DNA from: Promicromonospora panici
GTDB lineage: Bacteria > Actinomycetota > Actinomycetes > Actinomycetales > Cellulomonadaceae
Direction: 5' to 3'
Assembly: GCF_900608595.1 (NCBI RefSeq)
Contig: NZ_UWYY01000021.1
Coordinates: 1 to 64,000 of the forward strand
Length of the DNA stretch: 64,000 nt
The notes beneath the pieces were generated by a model. That model saw nothing but the letters and a program-made list of their open reading frames with translations, searched no databases and was not told the DNA's origin. Position 1 is the stretch's first letter; each line of letters starts with the position of its first letter. The position numbers were made by a program, and so were the translations under genes. This document shows positions 1-8,299 of this stretch, in pieces.

Positions 1-12
1 AGGGAGACCTTC

Positions 13-468
13 ATGAGGTTCAGTCGCACTGTCGCCGCCGTTCTCGGCGCCGTTGCCGCCGTCGGTCTGTTCGCCTCCCCGGCGAGCGCCGACACGGGCG
101 GGCCCATCAAGTCGTCCTGCTCCGGCACGAAGCTCGCCTCCTGGGACCTGTCGGACGGCGGCACCAGCCTCGGCCACACGGAGCTCTGGTACTCGTCGGT
201 CAACGGCGGCCAGAACTGCGTCATGACCTACAACGCCCTGCCCGGAGAGGTGCCGACGGCGGTGAGTCTCATCGTCGACGACAACCGCAACCGCCAGCTC
301 GACAGCACCGACCGGGAGGCCTACGACATCGACGTCTACGAGTCGTACGCCGGCGCGTCCTATCTGAACAACACCGACGGCAAGTGTGTCCGGGTGACCG
401 GCGAGGTCCGCAACGCGAGTGGGTCCCTGGCCGACAGCTTCGGCTCCGGGTGGCGCAACTGTGGCTGA
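13..468 (+). CDS. small secreted four-cysteine protein (paralogue 1)
   Basis: Function not recognised. The 151-residue product begins with a clear Sec signal peptide (residues 1-26, cut after A-S-A), so the mature protein is about 125 residues and outside the cell. It has four cysteines, in the contexts KSSC, GGQNC, DGKC and the C-terminal RNCG, which suggests two disulfides. An acidic stretch (D-D-N-R-N-R-Q-L-D-S-T-D) resembles an EF-hand or dockerin-like calcium loop but is not diagnostic. An AGGGAG ribosome-binding site sits at the extreme start of the window. It is closely related to the next gene and more distantly to the one after it, with only 51 and 20 bp between them, so the three are probably co-transcribed. 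Confidence 0.85.
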   Translation: MRFSRTVAAVLGAVAAVGLFASPASADTGGPIKSSCSGTKLASWDLSDGGTSLGHTELWYSSVNGGQNCVMTYNALPGEVPTAVSLIVDDNRNRQLDSTDREAYDIDVYESYAGASYLNNTDGKCVRVTGEVRNASGSLADSFGSGWRNCG

Positions 469-519
469 CCGGTCGCGCAACCCCACTACGCACGAACCGA
501 CGCTCGAAGGAGAACCGTC

Positions 520-969
520 ATGAAGCTGCGCCGCCCTCTTGCTGTTGTCGTCGCCACTGTCGCGGCCCTAGGCCTGTTCGCCGCTCCCGCGTACGCGGAC
601 TCGTACGGGCCGATCAAGTCGTCGTGCTCCGGCACCAGGCTGGCCAGCTGGGACCTGGTCTCCGGCATGACGATCTTCGGCCGGACGGAGCTGTGGTACT
701 CGTCGGCGAACGGCGGCCAGAACTGTGTGGTCACGTACACCAACAGCCCGGGAGCCTGGACCGAGGTCCACCTCCTGGTCGACGACAACGACAACCGCAC
801 AGTGGACTCCACAGACCGTGGCGCCGGCGACTCCGGCTACTACAACTCCTACGCCGGCGCTTCCTACCTGAACAACACCGACGGACACTGCGTGAAGGTC
901 ATCGGATCCGTCGCGCCGAGATCCGGCGGATCCGCCGGCATCAACACCCCGTTCCGCAACTGCGGGTAA
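520..969 (+). CDS. small secreted four-cysteine protein (paralogue 2)
   Basis: 149 residues; clear paralogue of the preceding gene. The signal peptide covers residues 1-26 (cut after A-Y-A), and the mature region repeats the same blocks: IKSSCSGT near the start, LWYSS followed by GGQNCV, an acidic D-D-N-D-N-R-T-V-D-S-T-D loop, SYAGASYLNN, and a terminal RNCG. All four cysteines are conserved. A strong AAGGAG site lies 7 bases before the ATG. No family function can be assigned; export, small size and disulfides fit a secreted inhibitor, bacteriocin-like protein or wall-associated protein, but none of these is shown by the sequence. Confidence 0.85.
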   Translation: MKLRRPLAVVVATVAALGLFAAPAYADSYGPIKSSCSGTRLASWDLVSGMTIFGRTELWYSSANGGQNCVVTYTNSPGAWTEVHLLVDDNDNRTVDSTDRGAGDSGYYNSYAGASYLNNTDGHCVKVIGSVAPRSGGSAGINTPFRNCG

Positions 970-989
970 GTGAGCCGAAGGGATCTGTC

Positions 990-1469
990 ATGTCTCGGAT
1001 GTACGGGTGGATACTCGCGCGAATCGGTGTGGCCCTTGGCCTTGTGTTCGCCTCGATGACATTCGCCGCCTCGCCCGCCTCGGCCCACACTCTCCGCGAG
1101 GCCGTCCGCTCCGCACAGGGGTGCGGCTGGTCGAACGGCAGCTACACGGTGCTCCTCAGGCACGATCTCTGGGACGACCTCAACAACATGCCCCTGGGCG
1201 AGGTCTATGTGCTGTGGAGCGGCACCTACCAGGAGAACTGTGTGGTCACCCTGCGAGTCGCCCGGGCGGACGGCGTCGCCAGTCACACGGAGGCCGTCCT
1301 CGAGCGTCAGGGCAGGACGACTGTCAGGGACGAAGGAAACTACGCCCACTACGCGGCGGCCAGCGGCTACGCCGCGGACACGTGCATCAAGTGGACAGGA
1401 TCCATCGAGGCGATCTACGGCGGCGGGGTCTACGGCACCACTACCACGGAGTGGAGGTACTGCGACTGA
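990..1469 (+). CDS. small secreted four-cysteine protein (divergent paralogue 3)
   Basis: 159 residues from the ATG at 990, which has a GAAGGGA ribosome-binding site. The reading frame is open further upstream, but that part overlaps the previous gene and lacks coding character. Residues 1-34 form a signal peptide ending near S-P-A-S-A-H. Four cysteines (QGCGW, QENCVVT, ADTCIKW, WRYCD) and the blocks LGEVYVLWS, YAAASGY and KWTGS align with the two upstream paralogues, although the acidic loop is gone and identity is low. It converges on dinB with only a few bases between stop codons. Function unknown. Confidence 0.8.
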   Translation: MSRMYGWILARIGVALGLVFASMTFAASPASAHTLREAVRSAQGCGWSNGSYTVLLRHDLWDDLNNMPLGEVYVLWSGTYQENCVVTLRVARADGVASHTEAVLERQGRTTVRDEGNYAHYAAASGYAADTCIKWTGSIEAIYGGGVYGTTTTEWRYCD

Positions 1470-1473
1470 CAGC

Positions 1474-2742
1474 TCACAGGTCGTGCTCGGCCAGCTCGCG
1501 GAACTCGTCCGGCACGGCGCCACCCCGGCGCAGCACGACCGGGAGGTAGCCGACGGCGTCGGAGCCGAACCGCGTCCGGATCGCGTCCATCGACTCGTCG
1601 ACAGCGCGCCGCGCGGCCCCCGGCGCGGAGCCGGGGCGCCACGGGTCGGGCGGCTCCAGGTCGAGCTCGAGCTGGATCACCCGCTGCTCGGCGAGGTTCG
1701 AGACCGAGACGCCGAGCAGCGTGATCTCGCAGGGTGCGGTGTCCCCGGCGGTGTCCTCGATCGCGGACCAGGCCAGCCGCTCGGCGACCTCGGTCAGCGT
1801 GAGCGTGGCGGCGACCGGCACCGGCAGCGTGCGGGACCGCGTCGCCCGCTGCATGCCCGTGAACCGCACCGCCACCGTCACGGTGCGGCCCGCGCGCCCC
1901 TTGGCGCGCAGCCGCCGGGACACCCTGTCGGACAGGTGCGCCAGCACCGCCCGCACGTCGTCACGTTCGGGCCGGCGCCGGCTCAGGGCCGACTGCGCCC
2001 CCACGGAGCGGGCGCGGCGGGAGGTGACGACCCGGCGCGGGTCCTCGTCCTGCGCCATGGCACTGAGCTTGTGGCCGACGGCGTTGCCGAGGATGTGCTC
2101 CACCGCCGACGACGGCGTCCGCGCGAGCTCACCGATCGTCCGGATGCCGAGGTCAGCGAGGCGCTGCCCGTGCACGGGGCCCACGCCCCAGATCAGGCCG
2201 ACGGGAAGCGGGTCGAGGAAGGCCCGCTCCCCGCCCGGGGCGACGACGACCAGGCCGTCCGGCTTGGCCACCTGGGAGGCGATCTTCGCGAGGTGCTTGG
2301 TCCGTGCGGCGCCGACCGAGATGGGCAGCCCTACCTCGGCGCGGACCCGCTCGCGGATCCGCGCCCCGATCGCCGCGGGCGGGCCGAACAGATGCGTCGC
2401 GCCGGACACGTCCAGGAACGCCTCGTCGATCGAGATCCGCTCGACCGTCGGCGTGACGTCCGCCAGGACGGCCATCACGGCATCGCCCAGCCGCTGGTAC
2501 TCCCGGAAGTGACCCCGGACGAACAAGAGCCCAGGGCAGAGCCGGGCCGCCCGCCAGCCGGGCATCCCGCCCTGCACCCCGTGCGCCTTGGCCTCGTAGG
2601 ACGCCGCGAGCACGACGCCCCCACGGGGACCGCCACCGACGGCGACCGGCCGCCCGCGCAGGGCAGGATCCAGCAGCTGCTCCGCCGACGCGTAGAACGC
2701 GTCGAGGTCGGCGTGCAGGATCGTGGCACCGGGCGCGGACAT
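1474..2742 (-). CDS. dinB: DNA polymerase IV (Y-family translesion polymerase)
   Basis: 422 residues, usual length for an actinobacterial DinB. The protein starts ILHADLDAFYASAEQ, carrying the first catalytic aspartates of Y-family polymerases, and later has the ERISIDEAFLDVSG motif with the second acidic pair. This is followed by the little-finger domain and an arginine-rich C-terminal half. It copies damaged DNA in the SOS response. A perfect LexA palindrome lies at 2756-2771 and a TAGACT -10 element at 2749-2754, six bases before the ATG, so the transcript is probably leaderless and LexA-repressed. There is no C-terminal beta-clamp peptide that I can identify with confidence. Confidence 0.96.
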   Translation of the reverse strand: MSAPGATILHADLDAFYASAEQLLDPALRGRPVAVGGGPRGGVVLAASYEAKAHGVQGGMPGWRAARLCPGLLFVRGHFREYQRLGDAVMAVLADVTPTVERISIDEAFLDVSGATHLFGPPAAIGARIRERVRAEVGLPISVGAARTKHLAKIASQVAKPDGLVVVAPGGERAFLDPLPVGLIWGVGPVHGQRLADLGIRTIGELARTPSSAVEHILGNAVGHKLSAMAQDEDPRRVVTSRRARSVGAQSALSRRRPERDDVRAVLAHLSDRVSRRLRAKGRAGRTVTVAVRFTGMQRATRSRTLPVPVAATLTLTEVAERLAWSAIEDTAGDTAPCEITLLGVSVSNLAEQRVIQLELDLEPPDPWRPGSAPGAARRAVDESMDAIRTRFGSDAVGYLPVVLRRGGAVPDEFRELAEHDL

Positions 2743-2748
2743 GCCACG

Positions 2749-2771
2749 AGTCTAGTCGAACATACGTTCGA
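2749..2771 (-). promoter_or_regulatory. LexA/SOS box and -10 of dinB
   Basis: TCGAAC-ATAC-GTTCGA (2756-2771) is a perfect inverted repeat matching the actinobacterial LexA operator TCGAAC-N4-GTTCGA. On the minus strand it directly abuts a TAGACT -10 hexamer (2749-2754) with six bases to the dinB ATG, so bound LexA would cover the promoter. Confidence 0.92.
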
Positions 2772-2797
2772 CCATCCAGAGCGGCGGCCGACCCCTG

Positions 2798-3181
2798 TCA
2801 CTCCTCGATCAGGCCGATCACGTTCCCGGAAGGGTCCGCGACCCAGCCGATCGTCGGCCCCTGGGACGGGTCGGTCGAGCGCACGACGCCCCGCTCGTCC
2901 TGGTCGAAGTCCGCGTACCGGAGCAGGCTCGTGCCGGACTCGGCGAGCTCGTCCACGGCCTTGTCCATGTCGGGGACCACCAGGTTCAGGATCGTGAAGC
3001 TCGCGGGCTCGTGGGCGTCGCCCTTCGGGTAGACGAACACGGGTGAGCCGCCGGTGGCGTCGATCTCGAGGCCCATCGGCGTCTCGCGCACCGTGAGGCC
3101 GAGGACGTCGCGGTAGAAGCTCGCCGCCTCCCCGAGGTCGCGCACCGAGAAACCGCTGAAACCGCGCAGACTGGTGAGCAT
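2798..3181 (-). CDS. VOC-family (glyoxalase/bleomycin-resistance fold) protein
   Basis: 127 residues from the ATG at 3181, chosen because AAGGAG lies six bases upstream on the minus strand; the longer open frame lacks coding features. The protein has the beta-alpha-beta-beta-beta repeat pattern of VOC proteins: FSVRDLGEAASFYRDVLGL at the N-terminus and DMDKAVDELAESG starting the second half, ending in ADPSGNVIGLIEE. This glutamate-containing terminus is the usual metal-binding strand. Substrate unknown; such single-domain proteins include glyoxalases, dioxygenase-like enzymes and drug-binding proteins. It sits alone between dinB and the sulfatase operon. Confidence 0.85.
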   Translation of the reverse strand: MLTSLRGFSGFSVRDLGEAASFYRDVLGLTVRETPMGLEIDATGGSPVFVYPKGDAHEPASFTILNLVVPDMDKAVDELAESGTSLLRYADFDQDERGVVRSTDPSQGPTIGWVADPSGNVIGLIEE

Positions 3182-3260
3182 GTCGATCTCCTTCATCTTC
3201 CACTGCACAGGGTTGCCACAACGGGCCTGACGATGTTCTGACCCTCCGGGAAGACAGGAC

Positions 3261-4904
3261 TCATCGGTGCGCAGCCTGCCGGGCGATCCACGACGGATGG
3301 GCGTCGCGCACCGCGATGACCTGCTCGCGGGGCAGCACGCCGCACCGGTCCGCCCAGGCCTGGTAGTCGCGAGCGAGCTCCGCCACGATCTCCGGCCGCT
3401 CCCCTGCCCGGTCGTGGGTCTCGGTGCGGTCCGCGCCGATGTCGTAGAGCTCCCAGTCGCCCGGGTACTTGCGGACCAACTTCCACGGGCCGCGGCGCAC
3501 CGCGGCGTTGCCCTCGTGCTCCCAGTACAGCGTGTGCTCGTCAGGGGCGCGGTCCTCGCGCCACGCGCCGAGCATGCTGCGCCCTTCCGGCGGCAGCGGG
3601 TCGCGTCCGGGGTAGGTGCCCGGGTACTCGACACCGGTCGCGTCGAGCACGGTGGCGAGGATGTCGGGGAGCTGGAACGGCTGCTGGCGGATCACTCCGG
3701 TCTCGGCGATCCCCGCGGGCCAGTGCACCACCAGTGGTGTGGCGATGCCGCCCTCGTGCACCCAGTGCTTGTACTCGCGAAACGGGGTGTTGGACAGGTT
3801 CGCCCACGCCTTGCCGTAGCTCCCATAGGTGCCTTCCGGGCCGGGCATGACCTCCGGGACGTTGCCACGGTAGATCCGTTCCCCCCGGCGCGTGCGCACG
3901 CGCATGGAGTCGATCCGGTCCCGCACCTCGTCCATGTATCCGGCGCCCTGGCCCTCGGCGCATCCGCCGTTGTCGGAGAGAAACAGGAAGATGGTGTCGT
4001 CCAGCTCGCCGGCGTCTTCCAGGGCAGCGACGATCCGGCCGATCCCGCGGTCCATGGCCTCCACCTGGGCGGCGTAGACCTCCATCCGGCGCGCCTCCCA
4101 CGCACGGTGCTCCACGTCCGTCCACGCGGGGACCTCAGGGTCGCGCTCGTTCGGGGTCCAGGCGGGATCGAGGATCCCCTCGTCCACGAGACGCCGGTGG
4201 CGCGCTTCCCGGAGCGCGTCCCAGCCGACGTCGTACCGGCCCGCTACGGCGGCGACGTCTCCCTCGGGTGCGTGCAGCGGCCAGTGCGGCGCCGTGAACG
4301 CCGTGCACAGGAAGAACGGCCGGTCGTCCGGATGGTCGGTGACATGGTCGGTGACATGGTCGGTGACGAAGCCGAGGGCGGCGTCGGCGATCGCGTCCGT
4401 GTAGTAGAAGTCGTCGGGGAGCTCGCTCTCGGGCACCGGGGTCTCGTCGCGGTGCAGCGAGGTGGGGTTGAAGTAGTTCGCGGCGCCGTCGATCGTGCCG
4501 AAGAAGCGCTGGAAACCGCGCCGGGTCGGCCAGGCGGCGTCGGGCTCGGCGCGCGAACCGGTGAGGTGCCACTTCCCGGCCATCCACGTCGCGTAACCCG
4601 CCGCGCCGAGCACCTCGGCCATGGTCACGCACCGGTCGTTCAGCACCCCCGGGTAGGCGTCGGGCAGGTCGGCGTAGGTGAGCACCCCGACCCCGGTCTG
4701 GTGCGGGTGCAGCCCGGTCAGCAGCGAGGCACGCGACGGTGAGCATCGGGCGGTGTTGTAGAACTGCGCCATGCGGACGCCGTGCGCCGCCAGCCGGTCC
4801 AGGTGCGGTGTGGAGATCTCACCGCCGTAACAACCGATGTCCGAGAACCCCATGTCGTCCGCCAGGACGAGGACGACGTTCGGGCGCGAGGGAGAACGAG
4901 TCAC
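3261..4904 (-). CDS. type I sulfatase (arylsulfatase A family)
   Basis: 547 residues. N-terminal NVVLVLADDMGFSDIGCYGG carries the two calcium-binding aspartates, and C54-S-P-S-R58 followed by ASLLTG is the sulfatase signature, in which the cysteine is converted to formylglycine. LSDNGG and MAGKWHL are the other metal- and sulfate-binding motifs. No signal peptide is visible, so it probably acts in the cytoplasm on imported sulfated oligosaccharides. It is the last gene of an operon with a GH2 enzyme, a second sulfatase, GH51 and an ABC importer. An in-frame 12-bp triplication (4332-4367) encodes a V-T-D-H repeat. The maturing enzyme is not in the window. Confidence 0.93.
   Translation of the reverse strand: MTRSPSRPNVVLVLADDMGFSDIGCYGGEISTPHLDRLAAHGVRMAQFYNTARCSPSRASLLTGLHPHQTGVGVLTYADLPDAYPGVLNDRCVTMAEVLGAAGYATWMAGKWHLTGSRAEPDAAWPTRRGFQRFFGTIDGAANYFNPTSLHRDETPVPESELPDDFYYTDAIADAALGFVTDHVTDHVTDHPDDRPFFLCTAFTAPHWPLHAPEGDVAAVAGRYDVGWDALREARHRRLVDEGILDPAWTPNERDPEVPAWTDVEHRAWEARRMEVYAAQVEAMDRGIGRIVAALEDAGELDDTIFLFLSDNGGCAEGQGAGYMDEVRDRIDSMRVRTRRGERIYRGNVPEVMPGPEGTYGSYGKAWANLSNTPFREYKHWVHEGGIATPLVVHWPAGIAETGVIRQQPFQLPDILATVLDATGVEYPGTYPGRDPLPPEGRSMLGAWREDRAPDEHTLYWEHEGNAAVRRGPWKLVRKYPGDWELYDIGADRTETHDRAGERPEIVAELARDYQAWADRCGVLPREQVIAVRDAHPSWIARQAAHR
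4332..4367. repeat. 12-bp tandem repeat, 3 copies, inside sulfatase gene
   Basis: Three exact copies of ATGGTCGGTGAC in a row, in frame with the sulfatase on the opposite strand, giving three V-T-D-H units in a surface-like segment before the DDRPFFL strand. Length polymorphism by slippage would preserve the frame. Confidence 0.9.
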
Positions 4905-4986
4905 GAGATCCGCCTTTCGAGTCGTGCGTGATCAGCCGAGGCGTGCGTGGTCAGGACGCCGTGCGGGGGGCGCTTCAAGCCCGCTC

Positions 4987-6816
4987 CTACTCCCTCGCCT
5001 CGCGCCGGGCGGCGTCGATCGCCTCGGCCGGGACCGAGCGGGCCGGCCGCCGCAGGATCCGGCGGACCTCCTCGAACGGGATCTTCGGTACGCGCTCGGC
5101 GGTCAGCAGCCCGTTCGTCTCCTGCTCGGTGTCGGTGAGCTGCGTCCAGCAGAGTCCGGCCACCTCCGGGCTGTCGAGCACCGCGTCGACGATGTCTCGC
5201 ACGCGCTCCTTCAGGGCCTCCGCCGAGTCGACCGTCGCGTACCCGTGCCATGCCTCGTCCTGGCGCGGGCGGAGGCTGGTGCCGCCGATCTCGGTCAGCA
5301 TGACCGGCTGGCCGCGGTAGACGGGGTCGCCGAGCAGCGCCGTGCGGCGTGCCGGTGGCCGGTCGCCGAGGATCCGGTCGATCCCGTCCCGGTCGGCGTA
5401 GCGCTCCCGGAACGGCTGCCCGGTCGGGGCGTAGTCGTGCAGGCCCCAGATGTCGCTCTCGGTGTGCTCCCACCCGTCGTTCGAGATCACCGGCCGGTCC
5501 GGGTCGAGCGACTTCGTCAGGTGGTAGAGCGCCCGCGTGACGGACCGCTGCGCCTCGACGTCCAGCCCGTGCCAGACGCCCCAGCTCTCGTTGAACACCA
5601 CCCAGGTGATCACGCTCGGGTGGCTGCGGTCGCGTTCGACCAGCTCCAGCCACTCGCGCGTCACTCGCTCCACCATCCGGTTCGAGTACTCGTACGCGCT
5701 GGGCATCTCGTCCCACACGAACAGGCCGAGCCGGTCGCACCAGGCCAGGAACCTCGGGTCCTCGATCTTCTGGTGGATCCGGACCCCGTCGAAGCCCAGC
5801 TCCTTGGCGAGCTCGACCTCGCGGCGCAGCGCCTCGGCGGACGGCGCCGCCAGGTGGGATCCGGGCCAGTAGTTCTGGGCGAGCACCAGGCGCAGGTAGC
5901 GGGGCTGCCCGTTGAGGAGGAACCGGCCGTCCTTGATGCCGACGCTCCGCAGCCCCACGTACGACCGGGCCGCGTCGACGACCCGGTCGCCGTCGCCGTC
6001 GCGCACCTCCACCACCGCGTCCAGCAGGGTGGGGCGTTCCGGGCTCCACAGGAGCCGTGATAGCTCCATCTGGTGCCGGGCCGCCGGAAGCGAGATCGTC
6101 CACCGGTCGAGGCGCCGCTCGGTCCGGAAGGTCTGGACCGCGAGCGCCTCGTCGTCGAGTGTCAGCTTCACGCGAACCTCCACCGGGGACGCCGGTACCC
6201 GGGAGAGCTCGACCTCGAACGTCACCGCCGCACCCGGGACGTCCGGCGTCCAGTGCACGGCGCGCAGGTGCACGTCGGGCACGACCTCGGCCCAGACGGG
6301 CTGCCAGATCCCGGTGGTGCGGTGATACCAGATCCCGTGTGGTTCGGTCTGCCAGTCCTGCTTCCCGCGCGGCTGGGAGGTGTCGTCCCGGTCGTCCTCG
6401 GCCCGGACGACGATCACCTGCTCGCGTGCCGGCGCGAGGGTTTCGGTGATGTCGAGGGTGAACGGTGTGTGGCCTCCCTCGTGGTCGCCGGCCCGGACGC
6501 CGTTGACCCACACCCGCGCCCGGTGGTCGACTGCTCCGAAGTGCAGGAGGAGCCGTTCCCCGGGGCCGGGGACACGGCCCAGCGCCACCTCGCGGCGGTA
6601 CCACACCACGTCGGGGCAGTCCGGTTCGTGGATGCCGCTCAGCTCGCTCTCCGGGGGAAACGGCACGGTGATCGTCCGGGCGAACGGCGCGGCATCCTGG
6701 TGCCATCCGCGGGAGACCCCCTGGTCCTCCGCGTCGGTGGCGAACCCCCACGGCCCGGTCAGGTCCTGCCACTGCGGGCGGACCAGCATCGGGCGGGGGT
6801 AGTCCAGGTCGGTCAC
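4987..6816 (-). CDS. glycoside hydrolase family 2 (beta-galactosidase/beta-glucuronidase type)
   Basis: 609 residues from a GTG at 6816, which lies 25 bases after the stop of the upstream sulfatase; upstream codons in the frame lie inside that gene. Order: sugar-binding jelly-roll domain (about 1-180), immunoglobulin-like domain (180-270), then a TIM barrel. The general acid/base is E410 in FNESWG and the nucleophile E509 in LTEIGG, both intact. No signal peptide, so intracellular. The length is short for LacZ and nearer to beta-glucuronidases and similar GH2 exo-enzymes; the substrate cannot be read from the sequence. In the operon it is bracketed by two sulfatases, pointing to a desulfated glycan fragment. 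Confidence 0.9.
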   Translation of the reverse strand: MTDLDYPRPMLVRPQWQDLTGPWGFATDAEDQGVSRGWHQDAAPFARTITVPFPPESELSGIHEPDCPDVVWYRREVALGRVPGPGERLLLHFGAVDHRARVWVNGVRAGDHEGGHTPFTLDITETLAPAREQVIVVRAEDDRDDTSQPRGKQDWQTEPHGIWYHRTTGIWQPVWAEVVPDVHLRAVHWTPDVPGAAVTFEVELSRVPASPVEVRVKLTLDDEALAVQTFRTERRLDRWTISLPAARHQMELSRLLWSPERPTLLDAVVEVRDGDGDRVVDAARSYVGLRSVGIKDGRFLLNGQPRYLRLVLAQNYWPGSHLAAPSAEALRREVELAKELGFDGVRIHQKIEDPRFLAWCDRLGLFVWDEMPSAYEYSNRMVERVTREWLELVERDRSHPSVITWVVFNESWGVWHGLDVEAQRSVTRALYHLTKSLDPDRPVISNDGWEHTESDIWGLHDYAPTGQPFRERYADRDGIDRILGDRPPARRTALLGDPVYRGQPVMLTEIGGTSLRPRQDEAWHGYATVDSAEALKERVRDIVDAVLDSPEVAGLCWTQLTDTEQETNGLLTAERVPKIPFEEVRRILRRPARSVPAEAIDAARREARE

Positions 6817-6841
6817 GTCAGGTTCCTGTTCTCTTCTGGTG

Positions 6842-8299
6842 TCACCAGTGGGCGAGGCGGGGGTTGCTCCGGTCCTCGGCGGCCACCAGGACGTCGAGGA
6901 GCTTCTCCTGCAGGTCCGCACGTGCCTGCTGGGCGGCGCCGTCGTCCCACAGGTTCGTCAGCTCGTCCGGGTCGGTCTCGAGGTCGTACAGCTCGCCGGT
7001 CCGCGCGCGGCCGGACGCAGGCGCCCCGTGGTGGACGACGAGCTTCCACCGGTCATGGCGCAGCATCGTCACGTGCACCGCGGGATCGTCGGGGTGCCCG
7101 CTGTCGCGGTACTGGCACAGCGCCCAGTCACGCCAGTCGCCGTCCCCACCGCGGATCAGTTGCTCGAGGCTCTCCCCCTGGACGGCTGCCGGTACGTCCA
7201 CGCGGGCCGCCCGCAGGAACGTCGGTGCGAGGTCGATCCACTGCACGAGCTCGCCGCGCCGGTCCCCCGGGTTCGCGGCGCCGGGCCACCGGACGATCAG
7301 GGGCACGCGGACCGCGCACTCGTACATGAACGGGCCCTTGAGCATGAGCTGGTGGTCGCCCAGCATCTCGCCGTGGTCGCTGGTGAACACCACGATCGTG
7401 TTCTCGGCGAGCCCCTCGTCCTCGAGCGCGTCGAGGATGCGGCCCACCTCGTCGTCGACGAGCGAGACCATCGCGTAGTAGGCCTTGCGCACCCCGTGCA
7501 GCTCCTCGGGGCTGTACGAGGTGTAGCCGCGGGCGTGCCCGCCGTACGACTCGTGCGACGCCTCCGTCTGTACCGGGGGCTTGCCATCGAGCTCACCCTC
7601 GCGCGTGACGACCGGCGGGAGGTCCACGTCGTCGTACCGGCGCAGGTACTCCTCGGGGGCGCCGAAGCCGTGATGCGGGTCGAAGAAGTTCGTCACGAAG
7701 AAGAACGGCTTGTCCTTCTCCCGGTCCGAGCGGAGGAAGCTGATGGTCTCCTCGCCGATCCAGTGGCTGTAGTGCGCCTGGGTCGGCATGGTGTCGAACT
7801 TCGCGCGCTCGTCGAGCGCCGCCGCGTACAGGTCCGGGTGACGGGCCCGCAGCCAGCGGTGATAGGCGTTCTCGGACGAGCCGGGGTACGGGTCGTGCGC
7901 CCAGCGGAACACCCGGAACCCGTCATCGAGGCGCGGTTCGGTGCGTCCGGCGAAGGCCGAGCCGAGGTGGAACTTCCCCACGAGCCCGCAGTCGTAGCCG
8001 GCGTCGGCGAGGTGCCGGGAGAACAGCTCCTTGTCGGGTGCCAGGTCGACACCGTTGGCGTGCAGGCCGTGGGCGGAAACGTACTGCCCGGTCATCAGGC
8101 TCGCCCGGGACGGCGCGCAGACGGGGTTCTGCACGTAGCAGTTCTCGAAGACGACACCTTGCTCGGCGAGCCGGTCGAGGTGCGGCGTCGACACGGCCGG
8201 GTTCCCGTAGGCCCCGGCCATGTCGAACCGCTGCTGATCGGTGCTGATCAGCAGGATGTTGGGGCGCAACCCGTTCGGATCCGTCATGTCAGCGCCCAT
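6842..8299 (-). CDS. type I sulfatase (choline-sulfatase-like/N-sulfoglucosamine-like clade)
   Basis: 485 residues if the first ATG is used; an ATG at 8287, one base after the upstream gene's stop, is equally plausible (481 residues). NILLISTDQQRFD provides metal ligands (the second ligand is Q, common in this clade), C61-A-P-S-R65 with ASLMTG is the formylglycine site, and VFTSDHGEMLGDH and GKFHLG complete the active site. No signal peptide. It differs clearly from the other sulfatase in this operon, so the two probably remove sulfates at different positions. It lies directly after the GH51 gene with overlapping or abutting ends. Confidence 0.93.
   Translation of the reverse strand: MGADMTDPNGLRPNILLISTDQQRFDMAGAYGNPAVSTPHLDRLAEQGVVFENCYVQNPVCAPSRASLMTGQYVSAHGLHANGVDLAPDKELFSRHLADAGYDCGLVGKFHLGSAFAGRTEPRLDDGFRVFRWAHDPYPGSSENAYHRWLRARHPDLYAAALDERAKFDTMPTQAHYSHWIGEETISFLRSDREKDKPFFFVTNFFDPHHGFGAPEEYLRRYDDVDLPPVVTREGELDGKPPVQTEASHESYGGHARGYTSYSPEELHGVRKAYYAMVSLVDDEVGRILDALEDEGLAENTIVVFTSDHGEMLGDHQLMLKGPFMYECAVRVPLIVRWPGAANPGDRRGELVQWIDLAPTFLRAARVDVPAAVQGESLEQLIRGGDGDWRDWALCQYRDSGHPDDPAVHVTMLRHDRWKLVVHHGAPASGRARTGELYDLETDPDELTNLWDDGAAQQARADLQEKLLDVLVAAEDRSNPRLAHW

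Noticed and set aside
384..989. 202-codon N-terminal extension of the third secreted protein
   Set aside because: It runs across the second paralogue in another frame; a signal peptide and ribosome-binding site appear only at 990.
1207..2997. 596-codon open frame on the plus strand opposite dinB
   Set aside because: Arg/Pro/Gly/His-rich translation typical of GC-rich antisense frames; dinB on the other strand has complete family motifs.
4920..4960. Two similar CGTGCGTG(A/G)TCAG strings between sulfatase and GH2 genes
   Set aside because: Only two short copies in a small intergenic gap; may be chance in GC-rich sequence.
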